From assembly GCA_030431945.1 (NCBI GenBank), contig JAUIIF010000171.1:1-8376 (forward strand): a DNA stretch of 8,376 nucleotides, given 5' to 3'. Made by a program: the position numbers and the translations under genes. The notes beneath the pieces were generated by a model. It saw nothing but the letters and a program-made list of their open reading frames with translations. It did no database searches and was not told the origin of the DNA. Origin of the DNA: Bacteroidia bacterium (lineage in GTDB: Bacteria; Bacteroidota; Bacteroidia; Chitinophagales; Saprospiraceae). Position 1 is the stretch's first letter; every line of letters begins with the position of its first letter. Shown here in pieces: positions 1 to 4,900 of this stretch.

Positions 1-307
1 ACTGCAACGATTCCTGCAGATAGCCGAAATACCAGCGCACGTAGGCCTCAAAGACGTCCACCCCGGCAGCCTCGAAGGCTGCGTAGTCCCAGTTGGCCCA
101 TTCCGGTGGTTCACGGCGGTCACGGGTAGCCGCTTCGTTCAGTAGTTTTTCGACGGTCTGGGCAGGACCGTCCAGCAAAGCCTGGTTTACTTCTTCAAGG
201 GTAGCGCCAAAGCCGGCGCGACGAAAAAGATGTTGGACCCTGCCTGTGTCCCAGGGTTGTTCGGCGGAGGGTACGTACGGCTCCAGACCGAGAATGGCAC
301 AGTTCAT
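1..307 (-). CDS. DUF1800 family protein, N-terminal part (cut by window edge)
   Basis: The minus strand is open from an ATG at 307-305 to the window edge, giving about 102 residues that begin MNCAILGLEPYVPSAEQPW. The segment VQHLFRRAGFGAT, at about residues 25-37, is the N-terminal signature of DUF1800 proteins, followed by the usual helical stretch (LEEVNQALLDGPAQTVEKLL). Members of this family normally run to several hundred residues, and their biochemical role is not established. In Bacteroidota they often sit beside a DUF1501 gene, which would lie outside this window. There is no Shine-Dalgarno sequence and no other in-frame ATG or GTG in the bases just upstream, so 307 is the natural start. 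It is divergent from the HNH gene. Family assignment is from the signature only. Confidence 0.82.
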   Translation of the reverse strand, partial: MNCAILGLEPYVPSAEQPWDTGRVQHLFRRAGFGATLEEVNQALLDGPAQTVEKLLNEAATRDRREPPEWANWDYAAFEAAGVDVFEAYVRWYFGYLQESLQ

Positions 308-371
308 GAAATGGAAGGAATTTGGGTTGGGGTACGATAGTTCGCTCGTGAAGTTAAGGGGAAATATGCCG

Positions 372-391
372 GAATCCGCCCTGTCGGATTC
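372..391. repeat. Perfect 7-bp inverted repeat between divergent genes
   Basis: GAATCCG (372-378) and CGGATTC (385-391) are perfect complements around a 6-base spacer, and TTTT follows on the plus strand. It lies 65-84 bases upstream of the DUF1800 start and about 104 bases upstream of the HNH start. No plus-strand gene lies upstream within the window for it to terminate. It could be a leader hairpin, an operator, or a weak terminator of readthrough. The pairing is seen; the role is unknown. Confidence 0.4.
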
Positions 392-494
392 TTTTAACGG
401 TTATTTTTTAGTGCGCCGGAAACTGTAACCATCCCTCATCACCTGTTTTCGAAGCGTCCGGCAACTTAAACAGAATACCTGCCGTTGCTTTTAC

Positions 495-812
495 ATGCCA
501 CGTAAAGGACGAAATTACAGCAGGATAAAGGAGGGCCCTTTCGGGAGCTGCGAAATGTGCGGGCGGGAAAAACACCTTACGGAGCACCACCTGATTCCCC
601 GGGCCGTGCACCGGAAAAAGTTTTTCCTGAAAAAATATTCGCGGGAAGAAATGATTCACCGCCGGATCAGCATCTGCCGGGCTTGCCACAAGGGCATCCA
701 TCGCCTGATCCCGGATGAAAAAGAACTGGCCCGCTGTTTCAATACGCTGGAATTATTACTTGCTGACGAACGAATCAAACGTCATGTGGAATGGGTGAGT
801 AAGCAGCGCTAA
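495..812 (+). CDS. Small HNH nuclease-like protein
   Basis: This is a 105-residue basic protein. It has CxxC (C19, C22), then the HNH-type core TEHHLIPR (H31-H32), then CRACHKGIH (C61, C64, H65, H69) and a conserved-looking tail, PDEKELARCFNTLELLLADERIKRHVEWVSKQ. The two cysteine pairs should bind a structural zinc and the histidines the catalytic metal, as in other zinc-ribbon HNH proteins. It consists of the HNH module alone, with no added DNA-binding domain, so its target (DNA repair, a restriction-like role, or something else) cannot be read from the sequence. The ATG at 495 lacks a Shine-Dalgarno sequence. It is a single gene: its upstream neighbour is divergent and a 615-base gap follows. 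Confidence 0.85.
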   Translation: MPRKGRNYSRIKEGPFGSCEMCGREKHLTEHHLIPRAVHRKKFFLKKYSREEMIHRRISICRACHKGIHRLIPDEKELARCFNTLELLLADERIKRHVEWVSKQR

Positions 813-864
813 TGGCAATTGAGCACAGGGCGCGGACGCAGGTGCAGAATAAGGTAGCTGAAGC

Positions 865-956
865 ACACTGCTAGACAAATACTCCCTCTCGGCGGACGAA
901 TCAGGCCGCTACGCGTCCGCTTCGGCCGACGAGCGCTCGCACTTGTCCAGCAGTGT
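865..956. repeat. Large palindromic intergenic element, copy A
   Basis: Two nested pairs of arms share one centre. The outer arms are ACACTGCTAGACAA (865-878) and TTGTCCAGCAGTGT (943-956), with one mismatch that is a G-T wobble on the minus strand. The inner arms are CTCGGCGGACGAA (888-900) and TTCGGCCGACGAG (921-933), with two mismatches around a 20-base loop. The spacers between outer and inner arms are 9 bases on each side, so the whole element is symmetric. An alternative shorter pairing exists between GCGGACG (893-899) and CGTCCGC (914-920). The inner arms recur at 8201-8213 (identical) and 8232-8244 (12 of 13). It carries no gene and looks REP- or MITE-like. Confidence 0.75.
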
Positions 957-1000
957 CCTACCGGAAGCGCAGACAAACGGGTCGTTTTTGGCAGGGATAT

Positions 1001-1031
1001 AAAAAAGGCAAGCTAGTAGAACCAGCTTGCC
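1001..1031 (-). terminator. Hairpin with U-run on the minus strand
   Basis: GGCAAGCT (1007-1014) and AGCTTGCC (1024-1031) form a perfect 8-bp stem around a 9-base loop. Six A residues at 1001-1006 become a U-run just after the stem when read on the minus strand. This is the shape of an intrinsic terminator for a minus-strand transcript, yet no minus-strand gene is recognisable to its right before the GreA-like gene. It might end an unannotated small RNA or block antisense transcription. The structure is clear; the function is inferred. Confidence 0.55.
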
Positions 1032-1077
1032 CGAACATTAACCAAAAACCCAGCAAAAGACATGACCTTAGGTTTTG

Positions 1078-1171
1078 AGCATACCGTTTCATCTGGTGAA
1101 ACGCTCGCAACTATGATGGTAAGTCACTCGAAGGGCAGTATGCTGAAATGAGCAGCTGCCTCGGTTTCACC
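1078..1171. other. Cluster of alternative inverted repeats (possible structured RNA)
   Basis: AGCATAC (1078-1084) pairs with GTATGCT (1138-1144). CGTTTCA (1085-1091) pairs with TGAAACG (1097-1103) around a 5-base loop. GGTGAAAC (1095-1102) can instead pair with GTTTCACC (1164-1171). The second and third pairings compete for the same TGAAAC, and the third interleaves with the first to make a possible pseudoknot. There is no credible coding sequence here, only a 29-codon open frame at 1062-1151. Either strand could be the transcribed one, and the minus-strand terminator-like hairpin at 1001-1031 would fit a minus-strand RNA. I do not recognise a known RNA family. Confidence 0.3.
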
Positions 1172-1237
1172 GGACTGGCACGTTCATTTTAGCAGGGGGT
1201 AGTGCTCCTCAATTAAAAAGAGCGGAATTCTTAACGT

Positions 1238-1277
1238 GGCTTCTCTCAGCCTTATTTACGTAAATAGAAGGCAAGCC
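1238..1277. promoter_or_regulatory. Nested palindrome around TATTTACGTAAATA
   Basis: The 14-base sequence TATTTACGTAAATA (1253-1266) is a perfect palindrome. It is flanked by GCCTT (1249-1253) with AAGGC (1268-1272), and by GGCTT (1238-1242) with AAGCC (1273-1277). It lies about 150 bases upstream of the GreA-like start. The even, loop-less core suits a homodimeric regulator site at least as well as an RNA hairpin. No regulator can be named from the sequence. Confidence 0.4.
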
Positions 1278-1427
1278 GGATTCAGGTTGTTCAGTAAAAA
1301 GGAGAGTTTTTTCTTCTTCGCCAGGAGCCGACAACAAGTTGCTGTTGAGAAAACAAACAACCGGTTACTTCGGGCCGTACTATTAGCAGGTCTTCAATTT
1401 TGCTGACCAGATATTAACCAAACAACC

Positions 1428-1889
1428 ATGTCCGATTACAATAAAACCAAAGCTAAAATCGTCGCCCACCTCCTGGAGGAAAAAGAAGCCTCTTACAAAA
1501 ACATGATGGCCATGCAGTCCTCTGAGATGGACGCCGCAGAACAGAATAATGAGGCCGAAGACAATATGTTTGACGAGGGAAAAACCGGCCAGGTACTCAA
1601 CCGGGTAGAAGCCCGGTCTTCCGTAGTGGAAGCACTGCAACGGGACATTGACATTCTGAGTGGAATCGAATCCATCGAGCCTACGGCTGAAATCCAGCTG
1701 GGAGATGTAATTGAAACCGATAAAGGACACTTTTTTGTGGCGGTAGCCGCGGATCAATTTACCGTCGATGGAACCACGTATCGCGGGATTTCAGTAGAAA
1801 GTCCGTTGTACCTGTCGCTAAGAGGCAAGAAAAATGGCGATGTGGTGGAAGTTAACGGAAACAGCTTCACCCTGATAAATAGTTACTAA
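1428..1889 (+). CDS. GreA/GreB C-domain-like protein with N-terminal coiled coil
   Basis: This is a 153-residue acidic protein. Residues 1-80 look like a long helical hairpin with an acidic middle (DAAEQNNEAEDNMFDEGK, about 35-52). Residues 88-152 resemble the FKBP-like C-terminal domain of GreA/GreB: IQLGDVIETDKGHFFVAVA, then SPLYLSLRGKKNGDVVEVNG (about 125-144), matching the family's SP..lxGkkxGDxvxv pattern. The size is close to GreA (about 158), but the N-terminal half does not obviously match GreA. As I recall, Bacteroidota carry a family of this build that is sometimes mislabelled 3-oxoacyl-ACP synthase. A role at RNA polymerase is plausible but unproven. The ATG at 1428 follows an A-rich leader; CAATTTTG at 1395-1402 matches the TAnnTTTG -7 consensus in 7 of 8 positions but lacks a -33 partner. 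It is a single gene. Confidence 0.72.
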   Translation: MSDYNKTKAKIVAHLLEEKEASYKNMMAMQSSEMDAAEQNNEAEDNMFDEGKTGQVLNRVEARSSVVEALQRDIDILSGIESIEPTAEIQLGDVIETDKGHFFVAVAADQFTVDGTTYRGISVESPLYLSLRGKKNGDVVEVNGNSFTLINSY

Positions 1890-1896
1890 GCCACCC

Positions 1897-1932
1897 AAAA
1901 AAGCCCCACCGGAACCATAATCCGGGGGGGCT
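1897..1932. terminator. Strong hairpin just after the GreA-like gene, U-run on the minus strand
   Basis: AGCCCCACCGGA (1902-1913) and TCCGGGGGGGCT (1921-1932) pair over 12 positions with one mismatch around a 7-base loop, starting 12 bases after the stop codon. Six A residues (1897-1902) precede it on the plus strand, so the U-run lies on the minus strand. There is no T-tract after it on the plus strand. It may protect the 3' end of the GreA-like mRNA, or terminate antisense transcription. The clearer plus-strand terminator is the one at 2044-2073. Confidence 0.5.
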
Positions 1933-2043
1933 ACATCATAATCTCACGAAAAAATCTTTACTAGAAACTTGCCCGGGTAGTGATTCGGGACTATCTTCGA
2001 AATATCTTTAGTGCTTTTTGTTTTGATCCCATGAATGTATTAC

Positions 2044-2073
2044 AGCCGGTCCCTATTTGGGCCGGCTTTTTTT
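2044..2073 (+). terminator. Rho-independent terminator
   Basis: AGCCGGTCC (2044-2052) pairs with GGGCCGGCT (2059-2067) over nine positions, one of them a U-G pair, around a 6-base loop. A run of seven T (2067-2073) follows at once. This is the best intrinsic terminator in the window. It lies about 155 bases after the GreA-like stop, so it either ends that transcript with a long 3' UTR or ends a short separate RNA beginning in the gap. Confidence 0.75.
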
Positions 2074-2114
2074 GTGGGTGTTCTCAAAGCGTGTGAGTGT
2101 GTAGCTAAAAGGGT

Positions 2115-2144
2115 CGCCGTCCCAATTCAAATATCGGGACGACG
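2115..2144. repeat. Intergenic inverted repeat
   Basis: CGCCGTCCC (2115-2123) and GGGACGACG (2136-2144) pair at eight of nine positions around a 12-base AT-rich loop. No T-tract follows on the plus strand, and none precedes that would give a minus-strand U-run. The role is unknown. Confidence 0.4.
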
Positions 2145-2412
2145 CCACTTACAAATCATAATCCCATGAACATATTTCTTGCCGGTGTCAGGGTCATTTA
2201 CCCCTTCCGACAATACAAATATGCAACCAGAGAATAGCCAGAACAAGAACAGTTTTACTTATTAGTGAATAATCACCACCATCAATAAACACCCAAAAAC
2301 CTGTCCTACAGTTACTTACATTATATAATTGTGAATTAAAATAACAATTTCCCGAGCCTTGTCCCCCGTTTTTGGCGGAAAAGGACACTAAAAATTCAAC
2401 TTTCAAAGTCCT
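2145..2412 (+). promoter_or_regulatory. AT-rich leader region of the MazG-like gene
   Basis: These 268 bases hold no credible gene, only a 23-codon open frame at 2166-2237. The stretch from about 2240 to 2350 is clearly more AT-rich than the rest of the window and should contain the promoter. TATAATTG at 2324-2331 matches TAnnTTTG in 7 of 8 positions, but I found no -33 box. Short inverted repeats occur: TTATT/AATAA (2259-2272), AATTGT/ACAATT (2327-2349), and TGTCC/GGACA (2360-2387), the last also containing CCG/CGG and lying 25 bases before the start codon. The promoter assignment is tentative. Confidence 0.3.
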
Positions 2413-2751
2413 ATGGAGCTCGCTTTGGCCCAGAAAATTGTTGACGAATGGATTACGACCATCGGGGTACGCTACTACGGAGAGCTGACCAACACGGCTA
2501 TTCTGATGGAGGAAACCGGGGAAGTCGCCCGTTTGATGGCGCGCCTCTACGGAGAGCAGTCCTTCAAAAATCCGGCAGATGAGAACACGGCCCATGATCA
2601 GCTGGCTGATGAGTTCGCAGATGTATTATTTGTCCTTATTTGCCTGGCGAACCAAACGGGGGTTGACCTGACGGACGCACTGCGCCGTAACCTGGAAAAG
2701 AAAACCAAACGTGATACCCAACGGCATCGTGATAATCCGAAACTGAAGTAG
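2413..2751 (+). CDS. MazG-type nucleotide pyrophosphohydrolase
   Basis: This is a 112-residue single-domain protein of the all-alpha NTP-PPase superfamily, which hydrolyses NTPs or dNTPs to the monophosphate and pyrophosphate. The metal-binding pattern is visible: LMEETGEVARL (E33, E34, E37) and DEFADVLFVLICLANQTGVDL (E67, D70), that is ExxE followed by ExxD. The tail ALRRNLEKKTKRDTQRHRDNPKL (about 89-111) is typical of the short MazG-like proteins. Its length suits a one-domain enzyme rather than the two-domain E. coli MazG, so the symbol mazG is not assigned. A house-cleaning role against abnormal nucleotides is the usual inference; the true substrate is not readable. Start ATG at 2413, no Shine-Dalgarno sequence. 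It is a single gene in this window. Confidence 0.88.
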   Translation: MELALAQKIVDEWITTIGVRYYGELTNTAILMEETGEVARLMARLYGEQSFKNPADENTAHDQLADEFADVLFVLICLANQTGVDLTDALRRNLEKKTKRDTQRHRDNPKLK

Positions 2752-2959
2752 GTCCGTCCAGCCATTGCTTTTCTCCGCTCAGCCCGGCACCTGCGGCCGC
2801 GCCACCGATCGGGTAAGTCACCATTGCCCGACTACTACCAGAGGGTAAGCCTTCCTCGGACAACGGCTTCAGTGCATGACTGTTGGTGCCGCTCGTTGTA
2901 CACGTCCAGTGGTTTTATCCATCTCCTCTTTCAATCTATTTAGCTAACTTGGTCCCACC
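2752..2959. other. Intergenic region, no gene seen
   Basis: This stretch separates the MazG-like and SpoIIM-domain genes. It contains CGGGTAA/TTGCCCG (about 2810-2831, one U-G pair, 7-base spacer) as a weak hairpin without a T-tract, and one copy of a GC-rich 17-base motif (2787-2803) that recurs elsewhere in the window. I found no clear promoter or terminator. Confidence 0.4.
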
Positions 2960-4804
2960 ATGCGGGAAACCGAATTCATCAAGAAAAACAGCGAGAAATG
3001 GCGGCGCTACGAGCGCGCGCTGGAACGGGATGAGCAGAACCCCGAGCTGCTGAAGCAGCTTTACATCCATACGACGGATGATCTTTCCTACTCGCGCACT
3101 TTCTACCCCAATCGTTCCGTCAGGGTATACCTGAACAGCCTGGCACAGCGGACTTTCCTCCAGATTTACCGGGGGCGGAAAGGGGAAACCGGACGTTTTT
3201 TTACTTTCTGGACGGATGAACTGCCCCGCGTGGTCTTCGCGCAACGCCGTCCGCTGACGATTGCCCTGGTTACCTTCCTGCTCGCCATGCTGATCGGGAT
3301 CATCAGCTACCGTATTGACCCCGCTTTTGCCGAGACCATCCTTGGTGAGGTGTACGTCGACATGACGCAGGAGAACATTGACAATGGCGACCCGATGGCG
3401 GTTTACAAGCAAATGTCTCCGTTCTCGATGTCACTGCGCATCACCCTGAATAATATTTTTGTCGCCTTACTCACTTTTGTATCCGGCGCCTTTTTTGCCG
3501 TCGGCTCCATCGTACAGCTTATTCGCAACGGGGTGATGGTGGGGGTATTCCAGTACTTCTTTGTAGACAAAGGGGTGTTCCAGGAAAGCTTCTTAACCAT
3601 TTGGATACACGGCGCGCTGGAGATCAGCAGCATTGTGCTGGCGGGGGGCGCCGGCCTGGCGATGGGCAAGGGGCTGTTGTTTCCCGGTACGCTTTCGCGC
3701 TTTGAGGCGTTTAAACTATCTGCCCGGGACGGACTGAAGATCATGCTCGGGCTGATCCCGCTCTTCATTATCGCCGGCTTTCTGGAGGGGTACCTGACCC
3801 GGCATACTGAGCTGCCGGATGCCGTGCGGGGCCTGTTCATTATTCTTTGCTTCGCCTTCATCATTTGGTACTACGTCATTTACCCGCGCCGCGTAGCTGC
3901 GCGGCCCGCTTTGCCGGATGCTGCAGCCTACCGGTCTGCTCCCCGCGCGGAAGAAGGCCCGCTCAATTTGCGCCGCATCAGCGGCGCCGGGGAGAACCTG
4001 CTGGGTACATTTTCCGTCCTGCGCCGTGCCGTCCAGCCCCTCTTCGGTTCCCTGGCGCTCCTTACGGCTGGGATGACCCTCTGCGCGTTCTTTTTTTACA
4101 ACTCAGCGGCCAGCACCCGCTATCTTTTTGACGGGTCCTTCCTCGGTGATTTCTACAATGCCCATGAGCTGGCGACCACTTTTTCCAGAAACCGCGGGCC
4201 ACTTTATCTCCTGCTCGTCGCCGCCGGTTTTTACGGCATGCTTCGCCTGGCTTTTACCCTCTTCTGGAAGGCCGTTGCTATAGAAGTGCTACCGGCTACC
4301 TGGCGGTCAGAAGCATTCCTGTACCTAATTTGCCTGGCCATTGCCCTGGGCTTTGCCTTCAGTGCCACTATTACCGGCCTTTTCGTTTTCCTTACCCTCC
4401 CGTTCCTGCTCACCTTTGCGTACGCCGGTTACGCCGGTAAAGCCACCTTCCGGGAGACCTTCGGCTTTGTCTACACCAACCTGGTCACGAGCTACAGTAA
4501 TTTTATCCTCATCCTCATCATGGCCCTTCCCGTTATGTGGCTGCTGGATACGACTATTGGCGGACTGGTTTTTGCCTTCCTCGACTGGGTGTTCTATGCC
4601 GACGCCATCACGATCGACAACGTTAACGTTATCCTCCAGGCCCTGTCCTACTGGTTCCTCTTCGGCCTGCTGATGGTGATCTGGTCCGTCTCTTTTGCCT
4701 TCAATTTTTACACCCTGCGCGAAATCGAACGCGCCCACGGCCTCCTGGAAGATATTGCCGAGTTTGGCGGTAAACGGCGGATCAGGGGACTCGAGATGGA
4801 GTAA
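2960..4804 (+). CDS. SpoIIM-domain membrane protein with additional C-terminal membrane half
   Basis: This 614-residue protein has three parts. Residues 1-95 are soluble and charged. Residues about 97-310 match the SpoIIM (DUF95) family: hydrophobic segments at about 99-117, 163-186, 213-236, 260-278 and 290-308, with the diagnostic HGALEISSIVLAGGAGLAMGKG (217-238) and the later FLEGYLTRH (274-282). A Pro/Ala-rich linker (about 311-335) leads to a second membrane half with segments near 361-382, 413-436, 452-484, 512-541 and 560-583, ending in a charged tail. SpoIIM proteins outside spore-formers are usually about half this length and often lie near RDD, MoxR or DUF58 genes; none is present here. 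The second half is not recognised. It could be a fused partner membrane protein. In-frame TAA at 2945 makes ATG 2960 the first possible start. It converges with polA. Confidence 0.82.
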   Translation: MRETEFIKKNSEKWRRYERALERDEQNPELLKQLYIHTTDDLSYSRTFYPNRSVRVYLNSLAQRTFLQIYRGRKGETGRFFTFWTDELPRVVFAQRRPLTIALVTFLLAMLIGIISYRIDPAFAETILGEVYVDMTQENIDNGDPMAVYKQMSPFSMSLRITLNNIFVALLTFVSGAFFAVGSIVQLIRNGVMVGVFQYFFVDKGVFQESFLTIWIHGALEISSIVLAGGAGLAMGKGLLFPGTLSRFEAFKLSARDGLKIMLGLIPLFIIAGFLEGYLTRHTELPDAVRGLFIILCFAFIIWYYVIYPRRVAARPALPDAAAYRSAPRAEEGPLNLRRISGAGENLLGTFSVLRRAVQPLFGSLALLTAGMTLCAFFFYNSAASTRYLFDGSFLGDFYNAHELATTFSRNRGPLYLLLVAAGFYGMLRLAFTLFWKAVAIEVLPATWRSEAFLYLICLAIALGFAFSATITGLFVFLTLPFLLTFAYAGYAGKATFRETFGFVYTNLVTSYSNFILILIMALPVMWLLDTTIGGLVFAFLDWVFYADAITIDNVNVILQALSYWFLFGLLMVIWSVSFAFNFYTLREIERAHGLLEDIAEFGGKRRIRGLEME

Positions 4805-4900
4805 GGGCTGTTGTGCTGAATGGCGCGTCGTAGCGGAGCAGTAGCGATGGTGTTTATCCGGTCCATTACCCGCATTACGGCAATTATACCGATTAAACCA
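4805..4900. other. Convergent intergenic gap
   Basis: This gap lies between the 3' ends of the SpoIIM-domain gene and polA. I see no stem with a T-tract in either direction. The two transcripts may overlap at their ends or use factor-dependent termination. Confidence 0.4.

Noticed and set aside
93..428. Plus-strand 111-codon open frame at the left end
   Set aside because: It is antisense to the DUF1800 N-terminus, whose RRAGFGAT signature decides the strand.
1062..1151. LysM-like look of HTVSSGETLATMM in the 29-codon frame
   Set aside because: The resemblance covers about a dozen residues, the rest of a LysM repeat is missing, and there is no signal peptide or host protein. Too short to call.
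1383..1757. Minus-strand 124-codon open frame overlapping the GreA-like gene
   Set aside because: It is mostly antisense to the GreA-like gene. It could have supplied a gene for the terminator at 1001-1031, but its translation shows no domain.
2031..2096. 21-residue open frame beginning at the ATG at 2031
   Set aside because: It runs straight through the strong terminator at 2044-2073, so it is unlikely to be translated as a gene.
2194..2595. Minus-strand 133-codon open frame overlapping the MazG-like gene
   Set aside because: Half of it is antisense to the conserved MazG-like motifs and the other half lies in AT-rich leader DNA. No recognisable domain.
4325..4738. Open frames on both strands inside the SpoIIM-domain gene
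   Set aside because: They lie wholly within a gene with strong family motifs and membrane segments, and their translations show no domain or membrane pattern of their own.
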